Shown piece after piece: positions 7,457 through 14,412 of a stretch of 15,531 nt of DNA; the stretch's first letter is position 1, and each line of letters begins with the position of its first letter. Made by a program: the position numbers and the translations under genes. Origin of the DNA: an uncultured Oscillospiraceae bacterium (GTDB lineage Bacteria > Bacillota > Clostridia > Oscillospirales > Acutalibacteraceae); the NCBI GenBank assembly GCA_905193585.1, contig CAJJPG010000030.1, positions 1-15,531 on the forward strand. Direction: 5' to 3'. The notes under the pieces are model-generated. The model searched no databases. It saw nothing but the letters and a program-made list of their open reading frames with translations, and had not been told where the DNA came from.

Positions 7457-8152
7457 ATGAGAGACGATATTTGCACCATACCGGTAAGCGAGGTTTTCGA
7501 GCATAACGACGGCTGCCCCATATGCCGTATGCGCGATACTATTGAGGAACGAATGACCGATTATATTTTAGGCGACGCCATGATGGAGCCTGACGTAAGA
7601 ATCGAGACCAACAAAACAGGCTTTTGCGAGCACCACTATAACAATATGATGTCGCGCAGGGGGCGCCTGCAATTGGCGCTTATGCTACAGACCCACATTA
7701 ACGAGATAAACGGCGAAATTTTTAAGAAAAAGCTTTTTAGTACCGACAGTAAAAAAACAGGGAACGCCAAAAACATAACCGACTCCTGCTTTATCTGCTC
7801 AAAAATAGAGTGGGGGCTTTCCCGAATGATCGAAACGGTTTACCGCTGCTACGAAACGCAAAAGGATTTCCGCGATATGTTCAATTCGCAAAGTATGTTT
7901 TGCCTTCCGCATTATGAGCGGCTGCTCGGCGGCGCCTCAAAACGCAATATGAAATCATATTATTCGGAATTTTCCGAAAACCTTAACCGTATAACCGGCG
8001 GATACTCAAAATCGCTTTATGACGATTTGTCAAAATACTGCACAATGTACGATTACCGCAGCCGCGACGGCGAGACCGATTGGGGCAACAGCCGCGACGC
8101 GGTGGAACGCACGGTAGCGTTTTTAAACGGAAGAGTTTATAAAGAAGATTAA
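7457..8152 (+). CDS. DUF6062-like protein with duplicated CxxC...CxxH metal-binding module
   Basis: A 231-residue cytoplasmic protein with no signal peptide and no membrane segment. I recognise it as resembling the clostridial DUF6062 family; its function is unknown to me. Two similar modules stand in tandem. The first has Cys20-x2-Cys23 (CPIC) and Cys57-x2-His60 (CEHH). The second has Cys111-x2-Cys114 (CFIC) and Cys149-x2-His152 (CLPH). The gaps between the halves are 33 and 34 residues, so each module could hold one zinc, and the second looks like a duplication of the first. Between and after them the protein is helical and charged. AGGAGA stands about 9 nt before the ATG. It is divergent from ogg with 66 nt between; a TATAAT at 7390-7395 preceded by TTGTTT (19-nt gap) is the best promoter I see and is weak. 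Confidence 0.8.
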   Translation: MRDDICTIPVSEVFEHNDGCPICRMRDTIEERMTDYILGDAMMEPDVRIETNKTGFCEHHYNNMMSRRGRLQLALMLQTHINEINGEIFKKKLFSTDSKKTGNAKNITDSCFICSKIEWGLSRMIETVYRCYETQKDFRDMFNSQSMFCLPHYERLLGGASKRNMKSYYSEFSENLNRITGGYSKSLYDDLSKYCTMYDYRSRDGETDWGNSRDAVERTVAFLNGRVYKED

Positions 8153-8161
8153 AAAACAATT

Positions 8162-8184
8162 CGGAATTCGTAATGCGGAATTCG
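8162..8184. repeat. Direct repeat of CGGAATTCG
   Basis: CGGAATTCG occurs at 8162-8170 and again at 8176-8184, a 14-nt period, directly after the DUF6062-like gene. The unit contains the palindrome GAATTC. It looks like a short stretch of low-complexity repeat debris, a pattern I associate with gene ends in some clostridial genomes. Confidence 0.5.
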
Positions 8185-8201
8185 GAACTATAATATTAAA
8201 A

Positions 8202-8235
8202 CCCGTTGTTATCGGTCCAAATCGACAGCAGCGGG
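8202..8235 (-). terminator. Imperfect hairpin, possible terminator
   Basis: 8202-8214 (CCCGTTGTTATCG) pairs with 8223-8235 (CGACAGCAGCGGG) around an 8-nt loop: 12 of 13 positions pair on the + strand RNA, two of them as G-U, with one A-C mismatch. On the minus strand it is followed by TTTTAATATT, so it could stop the XRE gene read from the right, about 110 nt after that gene. It could also end the DUF6062-like transcript, but there is no T-run on that side. Confidence 0.4.
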
Positions 8236-8344
8236 CTGATTTATATACATTCGTTATGCAATGCCCACTGGTGTAGGAATGTCTTTGGTTCCTTTCTTTT
8301 GCGTTAGCAAACAGAGGGTATTTTCTAAAATCCGCCGTCTGATT

Positions 8345-8551
8345 TTATGTGTCATCCTCGGTAAACAGCAATATATCCACAACCCGACAGTGCAGAATAT
8401 TACACAGGTCATTAAGCGTTACGGTGCTGATCGGGCGGTTATGCTTTAATCGGTCAAGCAGGCTTCGGCTTATACCGTATTCGTTTATCAGTTTATAGCT
8501 TGAAACACCTTTTTTCTTTAAGGTTACGTATAAGGGTTCATAAGAAATCAT
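8345..8551 (-). CDS. Small XRE-family (Cro/C1-type) transcriptional regulator
   Basis: A 68-residue protein that is essentially one helix-turn-helix domain: MISYEPLYVTLKKKG, then SSYKLINEYGISRSLLDRL as the turn-containing pair, NRPISTVTLNDLC and the closing helix ILHCRVVDILLF. This is the common stand-alone HTH type of Firmicutes, which binds short palindromes as a dimer. AGAGGTG stands 5 nt before the ATG. Its promoter and a perfect 14-bp palindrome lie just upstream, between it and the divergent dockerin-like ORF, so autoregulation and control of that ORF are the simplest inference. No toxin-like or phage gene is beside it. Confidence 0.88.
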   Translation of the reverse strand: MISYEPLYVTLKKKGVSSYKLINEYGISRSLLDRLKHNRPISTVTLNDLCNILHCRVVDILLFTEDDT

Positions 8552-8571
8552 CGTAACACCTCTTATATATT

Positions 8572-8600
8572 ATGATAATTTCTGCTCTTTAACTCGACAA
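8572..8600 (-). promoter_or_regulatory. Promoter of the XRE regulator gene
   Basis: On the minus strand TTGTCG (8595-8600; 4 of 6) is followed after 17 nt by TATCAT (8572-8577; 5 of 6). The start would fall near 8565, giving a short leader with AGAGGTG. The palindrome at 8603-8616 sits two bases upstream of the -35 box. Confidence 0.55.
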
Positions 8601-8602
8601 TG

Positions 8603-8616
8603 CTCTATATATAGAG
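8603..8616. promoter_or_regulatory. Perfect 14-bp palindrome, candidate XRE operator
   Basis: CTCTATATATAGAG is a perfect palindrome between the divergent XRE gene and the dockerin-like ORF. On the + strand it lies wholly within the 17-nt spacer of a possible promoter for the small ORF (TCGACA 8594-8599 and TATTTT 8617-8622). A protein bound there would block that promoter and touch the upstream edge of the XRE promoter. The role as operator is inferred from position and symmetry. Confidence 0.55.
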
Positions 8617-8644
8617 TATTTTTGTTAGAGGTTGGTGTTGTTTT

Positions 8645-9016
8645 ATGCGTGCCGGTCAAATAAAAAGGTTGGCGATTTTTCTCTTGTCCCTGTTGCAGTT
8701 GCTTTTTCTTTTTAATTCTTCTTTATCGCTTGACTTGGCGCAGCTTAAAATGAAATTAATATCCGATTATGCAGAATATGAGAGTGACGCGCAGTATGAT
8801 ATTAACACAGACGGTGTAATTAATATTCTCGATTTGATAGGCTTAAAAAACTTGTTGCCGAAAACTCATAATCAAAATAAAAGAACACCCGCCCTGCGGA
8901 GCTTTGTTTCCGCAGGGCGGGTGATTGCGTTTTGCAGCTTATTTGGATTTTACTTCATCGGTTTTGTAGATGAACTTAACGCTGCCGTCGGTACCGTCGG
9001 CAATTCCGGCGAATGA
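8645..9016 (+). CDS. Small secreted ORF with a single dockerin-type calcium loop (3' end doubtful)
   Basis: The 123-residue frame starts with KR and a hydrophobic stretch (about residues 9-28), a likely signal peptide or anchor. Residues 52-71 read DINTDGVINILD then LIGLKNLL. Asp52, Asn54, Asp56, Asn60 and Asp63 fill the calcium positions of a dockerin type I F-hand, and the following helix has the dockerin LxxLKxxL look. Dockerins normally have two such repeats; only one is here. From residue 81 on, the frame is encoded by the terminator hairpin of the opposite gene and then by the antisense of that gene's 3' end (78 nt overlap), so the last 40 residues are unlikely to be conserved. It may be a small dockerin-like protein with a decayed end, or a remnant of a larger one. 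The ribosome site AGAGG is 13 nt from the ATG, further than usual. Confidence 0.5.
   Translation: MRAGQIKRLAIFLLSLLQLLFLFNSSLSLDLAQLKMKLISDYAEYESDAQYDINTDGVINILDLIGLKNLLPKTHNQNKRTPALRSFVSAGRVIAFCSLFGFYFIGFVDELNAAVGTVGNSGE
8886..8923 (-). terminator. Strong rho-independent terminator of the exporter operon
   Basis: A perfect 15-bp GC-rich stem (8886-8900 with 8909-8923, 8-nt loop) begins 15 nt after the stop of the XXXLXXG gene. On the minus strand it is followed by a T-rich run (TTCTTTTATTTT). It closes the exporter transcript. Confidence 0.92.
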
Positions 9017-10972
9017 TTTATAATTCTTGGAAACGTCAACCGTTGCCTTTACTCTGTCAACAAGGTTTTGGAGATCGTCGCCCGCAAGACCCGTTAACTT
9101 GCTTATGCCTTTATCGTTAAGCTGTTTTATTCCGTCGGCTAACTGCTTTGAGCCGTCAGCAAGCTTTTCTTCGCCGGGTACTAACTGCGAAGCGCCCGCT
9201 TTAAGCTCTGCCGCGCCGTCTTTCAGCTGCTTAGCGCCTGCGTTTACCTTAGCGCTGCCGTCGGCTGCCTCTTTAACGCCTGCGGTGTAGGCAAGTACAC
9301 CCTGATAAAATGTGTTGTAGCTGTCAAGCGAGGTTACCGCCGTTTCAATTGAGGTTTTAACAGTGTTTTTAATTGTGGGGAGCGCCAATCCTAAGCAAGC
9401 GGTGTAAATTGTTTTTTCGTTTGTTTCATTTTTTACGCTTGCCGCATTATAGGTTGCAGCGTCGGCTGCGATTTTCTGCGCTGCCTGTAAGTTCTCGGCA
9501 GGAGTTTTACCGTTTTGCGAGCTTAAATATCCGCAAATACCGCTGATAATTTGTTCGTTGGTGGTTGCGCCGCCTGCCGTAATCTTAGCGGTTATAGCTG
9601 CATTGGTAAGTATTGTTGTAAGTTCTTCCTTTGATTTGCCCATGCAGGTAAGAACCTTTGCGGCATAGCGTGAGGTTTCGGGAATTGCGGTATTTGCGGC
9701 GATAGTCGCGTCAATTTGTGCCTCGGCAGCCGCTTTAGCCTCGTTTTTCTTAGCATCACTTAAATAATTAAGAGGATTTTCTTCAATGCCCTTTAATACC
9801 GTCTTGTAGTTATCTGTCGTGAGCGCGTCAAAGTTTTGTATGCCGCCGTCGTTTAATTGCTTTGTGACTGTGGCAAGCAGTGTATCAAATACCTGTTTAG
9901 CGCCTGATGTTAAATCGCCGTTGTTTGAAACCAAGGTGTTAAGCCCTGCGTTAAGCGCTGCGGCGCCGCTTGAAAGCTCGTCGGTACCGGCGGATAATTT
10001 ATCAATACCCGCAACCAGCTCTTTCGATTTTGAAAGCAGAGTAGTAAGCCCGCCGTACAGCTCGGAAGAGCCGTCTATAAGCTTTGTCATACCGCTTGTA
10101 AGCTCGTTTAGCTGCGCCTGTAAATCGTCGGCGGAGTTGAGCTTTGAAGTATCAAATTCATTAAACAGACTGTTTGTTGCAAGGGTGAGGGTAGTGGTAA
10201 GGGCAAAGTTTTTAACGTCCGCCGTTACTTCGATGTAATCGGGAATTTCAAATTTATCCTTGCTCAAATTAAGGTTTTCCTGCAAACCCGGCAGCGCAAA
10301 GCCCGCAACTATCGTGCGGTCGCCGTCGTTTATGATTTTGCCGTTTGTAACCGATACGTTTGTGAAAACGTTGTTATCAAGCATTAAGCCTGTAAGCATT
10401 GCAAAGGGAACATAAATCTTTTCGGTTTTGCCGCCTATGTTTACTTCGCTGTACTGCTTGTTTGTGTAGTCAAAGCGGATTGTAGCCTTGCCGCTCTTTC
10501 CCGCAATTTCATCGGCTGAAACGGTCTTGCCGTCTAATTTATAGCTTACCTTTAAATCAACGGGCAGTTCCTTGCTTATTGTGCCTTGGTAATAAATATC
10601 GGCGCCGTCGGCGTTCCATACGCGCATATTGTCGGTATCCATTACATAGGATTCATCGCCCTTAACGTTCTTAACGTCATCAAGTTCTGTTTTATCCTTT
10701 AAGGATTTTTCGTTAAGCCCGTTCTTTATCCAATCGCTTACGATTATCTTTTTAACCGAGCCGTCGGCATTAGCAAGCACATAAACGGTTTCGTCCTTAG
10801 CGGTCTTTGTATCGGTTTTGTCGCTTTCGGATGAAACTGACGTAGAGGTGCTTGCGGTATCCTTTTTATTGTTTGCGGCATTTATAGCCGCCGCGGTAAC
10901 GCCCGTGCCGGCAATAACGCCGGCAGCGGCAACTGCAATAAGCTTTATTAAATCGTTCTTAACAGTTTTCAT
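8939..10972 (-). CDS. Membrane-anchored XXXLXXG heptad-repeat protein, partner of the MMPL exporter
   Basis: A 677-residue protein. Residues 8-32 form a single hydrophobic segment (signal anchor), followed by a Ser/Thr-rich stretch. Residues 60-270 form a beta-rich globular part. Two blocks of x-x-x-Leu-x-x-Gly heptads follow, at about residues 287-358 (LNELTSG, MTKLIDG, SKELVAG, IDKLSAG, TDELSSG and others, about ten heptads with two lacking Gly) and at about residues 565-625 (AKQLKDG, AAELKAG, EEKLADG, SKQLADG and others). An Ala-rich helical stretch of about 200 residues separates them. This is the heptad pattern of YhgE/Pip-like proteins, but no C-terminal membrane segments are present. 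Most of the chain is expected outside the membrane as a long coil, possibly folding back on itself. GGAGG lies 9 nt before the ATG inside the exporter's last codons; the genes are 1 nt apart, so they are surely co-expressed. Confidence 0.85.
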   Translation of the reverse strand: MKTVKNDLIKLIAVAAAGVIAGTGVTAAAINAANNKKDTASTSTSVSSESDKTDTKTAKDETVYVLANADGSVKKIIVSDWIKNGLNEKSLKDKTELDDVKNVKGDESYVMDTDNMRVWNADGADIYYQGTISKELPVDLKVSYKLDGKTVSADEIAGKSGKATIRFDYTNKQYSEVNIGGKTEKIYVPFAMLTGLMLDNNVFTNVSVTNGKIINDGDRTIVAGFALPGLQENLNLSKDKFEIPDYIEVTADVKNFALTTTLTLATNSLFNEFDTSKLNSADDLQAQLNELTSGMTKLIDGSSELYGGLTTLLSKSKELVAGIDKLSAGTDELSSGAAALNAGLNTLVSNNGDLTSGAKQVFDTLLATVTKQLNDGGIQNFDALTTDNYKTVLKGIEENPLNYLSDAKKNEAKAAAEAQIDATIAANTAIPETSRYAAKVLTCMGKSKEELTTILTNAAITAKITAGGATTNEQIISGICGYLSSQNGKTPAENLQAAQKIAADAATYNAASVKNETNEKTIYTACLGLALPTIKNTVKTSIETAVTSLDSYNTFYQGVLAYTAGVKEAADGSAKVNAGAKQLKDGAAELKAGASQLVPGEEKLADGSKQLADGIKQLNDKGISKLTGLAGDDLQNLVDRVKATVDVSKNYKSFAGIADGTDGSVKFIYKTDEVKSK

Positions 10973-10973
10973 T

Positions 10974-13064
10974 TCATTTAGCCTCCGTTTGTTTTTTAGG
11001 CTTAAAGCCTATACTTGTATTGCATATGACCTTATCGAACAGCATAAACATTGCAGGCAGTATGAATATTACCGCAAGCATACTGATTATAGCGCCGCGC
11101 GCCATAAGGTTGCATATTGAGCTGATAATATCAACGTCGGAGTAAAGCCCTACGCCGAATGTGGCTGCGAAGAAGCCGAGCGCGCTTACCACAACCGATG
11201 GGATAGAGGTTTTAAGCGCTATGCTGACGGATGTCTTCTTGTCGCCGCCCAAAGAGCGCTCTCTCTTGTAACGCGTTGTCATAAGTATTGCATAGTCAAC
11301 CGTTGAGCCTAACTGAATTGTACTTATGCATATAGGCGCTATAAACGGCATTGATGTGCCGAGCAGGTGACAAAAACCGAGGTTTATGAATATTGCAAGC
11401 TCTATAACCGCAACCAAAATTATCGGCAGTGAAACACTCTTTAAAACAAGCAGTATTATAACGAATATAGCCGCTATTGAAATTGCGTCAACCACCTTGA
11501 AGTCGTGGTCGGTAATATCTATCATATCCTTGGTGCAGGGCGCTTCGCCTATGAGCATACCGTTTTTATCGTACTTTTTAAGTATATCGTTAAGCTTGGT
11601 TATCTGTTCGTTTACTTCGTCGGAAGCGGTGGCGTACTCTGAATTTATAACCATTAACTTCCAATTTTCGCTTTCAAGTGTGGACTTTGCCTCGTCGGGT
11701 ATTATTTCATCGGGTATTCTGCTGCCCACTACCGATTCAAGCCCTAAAACGAACTTAACGCCGTCTATCTTTTCCATTTCGCTTGACATTTCGCGTATTG
11801 TTTTGCCGTCGGTATCAGCCGAAATAAGCACCATATGCGTTGAACCTACGTTGAACTCTTTTTCAAGCTTGGTATTTGCTATCGAGCACTCCATGGTCTC
11901 AGGCAGCGTTTCGGTCATATTGTAATAAACCTCGCTGTTTGCCTTGGTGTAGCACCAGAAAGCAGGACCTACAAGCACTAAGAAGACTATAAGGAATATC
12001 CACGAGCGCTTAACTACAAAGTTTGTAAGCCTGTTCATCGGGGGAATAAGCGCTCTGTGCTTTGTTTTTTCAAGCAGCTTATCGCATACAAGTATTAAAG
12101 AGGGAAGAACGGTCACGCAGGAAATAAGTCCGAACAAAACACCCTTTGCCATTACTATGCCGAGGTCGCGGCCCAGTGTGTAGCTCATAAAGCAAAGCGC
12201 TATAAAGCCCGCGACGGTGGTTATTGAGCTGCCGACAACCGAGGTAATGGTAGCTTTAATTGCGTGCGCCATTGCTCTGTGCTTATCGCCCGAGTAGCGC
12301 TCCTTTTGCTCCTCATAGCTGTGCCAAAGGAATATCGAGTAGTCCATTGTAACGGCTAACTGAAGCACAGCCGCCAGCGCCTTTGTTACATATGAAATCT
12401 CGCCCATAAAGTAGTTGGAACCGAGGTTTACCACAATCGCCATACCGATATTCGCAAGGAACAGGAACGGGATGATCCAGTTATCCATGAATATCATCAT
12501 TGTAAGCGTGCAAAGCAAAACCGCAATGCCTACATATATAGGCTCTTCGTGCTCGCACAAGTCCTTAAGGTCGGTAACCACCGCCGACATACCCGTTACA
12601 TAGCAGTTTTTATCGGCAATTTTTCTTACCTCTTTAATTGCGTCCATTGTTTCGTCCGCCGAGGTAGAAGTCTTAAAGAACACCGCTATTATGGTTGAGT
12701 CGCCCGAGTTAAAGGCGTTGTAAATATCGTCGGGCAGCATTTCTTTCGGTACGGATAAATCCATAACGCTGTCGTACCAGATAGCGCTGTCAACATTGTC
12801 TACCTTTTCAATCTTTTCGCGCAAAGCGGATACCTGCTTATCCTCCATACCGTCAACGATTATAAAGGAGAACGCGCCCTTGCCAAAATCATCGAGCAGT
12901 ATGTTTTGCCCTTTCATTGTTTCAATGTCGTCGGGCAGGTAGGTCAGCATATCGTAATTGATACGCGTTTTAAGTATTCCGAAAACCGACGGCACCATTA
13001 GCGCTACCGCGATTATCAGAATAAGCACGCGGTGCTTTACCACGCCTTTTCCGAATTTTATCAT
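10974..13064 (-). CDS. MMPL/RND-family exporter
   Basis: A 696-residue membrane protein built as two homologous halves, each with one N-terminal membrane helix, an extracellular loop domain of about 140-160 residues and a bundle of five helices, the standard MMPL plan. Each half carries the Asp-Tyr pair in its fourth helix (MDYSIFLW with Asp241/Tyr242 and VDYAILMTT with Asp590/Tyr591). These equal the proton-relay pairs of MmpL3, so proton-driven export is supported. Both are followed by a basic cytoplasmic loop and AxxATITSVVGSS-like helices. Known MMPL substrates are lipids, glycolipids, siderophores and toxic hydrophobic compounds; the substrate here is not readable. GGGAGA is just before the ATG. 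Position 1 nt upstream of the heptad-repeat gene and 14 nt downstream of the HdeD-like gene suggests a three-gene unit. Confidence 0.93.
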   Translation of the reverse strand: MIKFGKGVVKHRVLILIIAVALMVPSVFGILKTRINYDMLTYLPDDIETMKGQNILLDDFGKGAFSFIIVDGMEDKQVSALREKIEKVDNVDSAIWYDSVMDLSVPKEMLPDDIYNAFNSGDSTIIAVFFKTSTSADETMDAIKEVRKIADKNCYVTGMSAVVTDLKDLCEHEEPIYVGIAVLLCTLTMMIFMDNWIIPFLFLANIGMAIVVNLGSNYFMGEISYVTKALAAVLQLAVTMDYSIFLWHSYEEQKERYSGDKHRAMAHAIKATITSVVGSSITTVAGFIALCFMSYTLGRDLGIVMAKGVLFGLISCVTVLPSLILVCDKLLEKTKHRALIPPMNRLTNFVVKRSWIFLIVFLVLVGPAFWCYTKANSEVYYNMTETLPETMECSIANTKLEKEFNVGSTHMVLISADTDGKTIREMSSEMEKIDGVKFVLGLESVVGSRIPDEIIPDEAKSTLESENWKLMVINSEYATASDEVNEQITKLNDILKKYDKNGMLIGEAPCTKDMIDITDHDFKVVDAISIAAIFVIILLVLKSVSLPIILVAVIELAIFINLGFCHLLGTSMPFIAPICISTIQLGSTVDYAILMTTRYKRERSLGGDKKTSVSIALKTSIPSVVVSALGFFAATFGVGLYSDVDIISSICNLMARGAIISMLAVIFILPAMFMLFDKVICNTSIGFKPKKQTEAK

Positions 13065-13078
13065 TTATCTCCCAGCTT

Positions 13079-13621
13079 TCATTTGTTTTTCAGTATTTTA
13101 ACGGTGTAAAACGCGTTAAATAAATTTTGCAGCCCGTCAATAGCGAGCGACAGACCCACAAAGGTAATAAGCACGTTGTTACCGCTGAACGGGTCGATTA
13201 TAAGCAGCAGCCCGAAAAGCGCGCATATAAGCGAGCCGGATAATATCAGCCACCAGTTTGAAAGCCCGAAGCGCTTTGCGTCAACCGCCGTTTGCAGCTT
13301 GAACACGCCGTCCACCAAAACAAACACACCGAGTATTGCCGGCATAAAGGTGACGACCCTTGCAGAGCGCAGCAGAAGTATCAAACCGAAGATAAGTGTG
13401 AAAACTCCGAGCGCTAAATCAAACTGAAAGGCAAGGTTGTAAAGGTCGTGTGAAAAATAACCGAGTATTTTTGAAACGCCGTAGAAAAGCGACACAGCGC
13501 CTATAACCCTGCAAAAAATAATTGCCGAGGCATACGGTCTTACCATTATATAAACGCCTGCGGCTATAAGCAGCACCGAGCAGATTATATAACACCATTT
13601 TGCCTGTTTAATTGTTTTCAT
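13079..13621 (-). CDS. HdeD-like (DUF308) membrane protein
   Basis: A 180-residue protein with about six hydrophobic helices in three hairpins: CYIICSVLLIAAGVYI, IIFCRVIGAVSLFYG, LALGVFTLIFGLILLL, MPAILGVFVLVDGVF, WWLILSGSLICALFG and VLITFVGLSLAIDGL. The repeated G-x-x-x-hydrophobic pattern with DG and YG at helix ends is that of the HdeD/DUF308 family, known in E. coli from acid resistance but without an agreed mechanism. The start is placed at ATG 13621 because GGGAGG (13630-13635) is 8 nt upstream; a longer frame adds nine basic residues and would lose that site. It is the first gene of the exporter transcript, directly downstream of a promoter with a possible TetR operator. Being co-transcribed with an MMPL exporter suggests a membrane accessory role (inference). 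Confidence 0.88.
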   Translation of the reverse strand: MKTIKQAKWCYIICSVLLIAAGVYIMVRPYASAIIFCRVIGAVSLFYGVSKILGYFSHDLYNLAFQFDLALGVFTLIFGLILLLRSARVVTFMPAILGVFVLVDGVFKLQTAVDAKRFGLSNWWLILSGSLICALFGLLLIIDPFSGNNVLITFVGLSLAIDGLQNLFNAFYTVKILKNK

Positions 13622-13656
13622 TGCTTTTTCCTCCCTTCGTTTTCTCAACGCCTTAT

Positions 13657-13670
13657 ATTATATACATAAT
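13657..13670 (-). promoter_or_regulatory. -10 region and near-palindromic candidate TetR operator of the exporter operon
   Basis: On the minus strand a perfect -10 TATAAT (13657-13662) is embedded in ATTATGTATATAAT, which is symmetric in 12 of 14 positions. The -35 region at a 17-nt gap is TAGGAA, a poor match. A weak -35 and a symmetric -10 are typical of repressor-controlled promoters. The TetR gene immediately upstream is the obvious candidate regulator; this is inference. Confidence 0.5.
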
Positions 13671-13695
13671 AATTCCCGTTTCCTATAAACATAAA

Positions 13696-13728
13696 AAGGC
13701 TTATGTGCGAAATTCACACATAAGCCTT
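13696..13728 (-). terminator. Rho-independent terminator of the TetR gene
   Basis: A perfect 12-bp stem (AAGGCTTATGTG, 13696-13707, with 13717-13728; 9-nt loop) is followed on the minus strand by TTTTTAT, starting about 22 nt after the TetR stop. It separates the TetR transcript from the exporter operon. Confidence 0.88.
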
Positions 13729-13750
13729 AAATTGTCGTATTTTCAGACAT

Positions 13751-14314
13751 TTACGCCTGTTTGTCTGTATTTTTTAAAAAGCAGTAGCGCACGGTGCCGT
13801 CCAAAAGCTCGCTAATTCTTATAACAAAATCGTGCGGATCGCCTTTCATGCCGCCGCTCAGCCACTCAAGCGTCATACCTACAAGCGCGTGGGAATAAAA
13901 CGAGGCTACAAGCTCCACGTCTTCCTCGGTCGGGGATAAATCGGCAACCGATTTTTTAATGAATATAAGTATATTGTTGTATGTAACCTTATTAAGATAG
14001 GTTTCAACCTGCTCGCGGCCGATAGAATTGTAAAGATGATATATCGCGCGGCGGTTGTTATGCACAAAATCTATCGCCTTTAAAAAGGCTTCCTGCCAGG
14101 TATCGTAATCTGCCGTGTTTCCGAGAATATCCTGCGTTTCCACCTGAAAAAGCTCGTCAACCAGCGCGTATACGTCCTCAAAATAATAGTAAAACGTATT
14201 GCGGTTTACGCCGCAGCGGGTAACAATGTCTTTAACTGTAATTTTATCAAACGGGCGTTCCGAAATAAGCTCAACAAAAGAGTCTAAAATTGCCTTTTTG
14301 GTAAATTGCGCCAT
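13751..14314 (-). CDS. TetR/AcrR-family transcriptional regulator
   Basis: A 187-residue protein. Residues 1-58 form the DNA-binding domain: TKKAILDSFVELISERPFD, then the helix-turn-helix ITVKDIVTRCGVNRNTFYYYF, the family signature. The C-terminal part is all helical with a GMTLEWLSGG segment near its end, the look of the TetR_C_8 type of ligand domain common in Firmicutes; the ligand cannot be read. GGAGG (14321-14325) stands 6 nt before the ATG. It has its own good promoter and its own terminator, so it is monocistronic although it points at the HdeD-MMPL-heptad operon. It is the most likely regulator of that operon. Confidence 0.93.
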   Translation of the reverse strand: MAQFTKKAILDSFVELISERPFDKITVKDIVTRCGVNRNTFYYYFEDVYALVDELFQVETQDILGNTADYDTWQEAFLKAIDFVHNNRRAIYHLYNSIGREQVETYLNKVTYNNILIFIKKSVADLSPTEEDVELVASFYSHALVGMTLEWLSGGMKGDPHDFVIRISELLDGTVRYCFLKNTDKQA

Positions 14315-14335
14315 ATCGCACCTCCGGATAGTGTC

Positions 14336-14364
14336 AGTATAGCATATTGCTTTTTAAAAATCAA
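14336..14364 (-). promoter_or_regulatory. Promoter of the TetR gene
   Basis: On the minus strand TTGATT (14359-14364; 4 of 6) and TATACT (14336-14341; 5 of 6) are 17 nt apart. The start would fall near 14329, 15 nt before the ATG, with GGAGG in between. Confidence 0.7.
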
Positions 14365-14412
14365 GACCTTAGCTGAATATGTAAATTACAGAATAGCAAA
14401 CAACTCCGAAAT

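Noticed and set aside
7391..7504. 38-residue N-terminal extension of the glycosylase, resembling a signal peptide
   Set aside because: It covers the promoter and the start of the divergent gene, and the family begins at the beta domain; the hydrophobic look comes from AT-rich intergenic DNA.
8162..8184. Possible CRISPR-like repeat
   Set aside because: Only two 9-nt copies with a 5-nt gap, far from repeat-spacer dimensions.
8261..8449. 62-residue + strand frame
   Set aside because: Its second half is antisense to the XRE gene and the first part lies in repeat debris; no ribosome site.
9027..10238. Ser/Pro/Ala-rich + strand frames opposite the heptad-repeat gene
   Set aside because: The repeats of the heptad protein read in antisense make long open frames; composition is that of a shadow.
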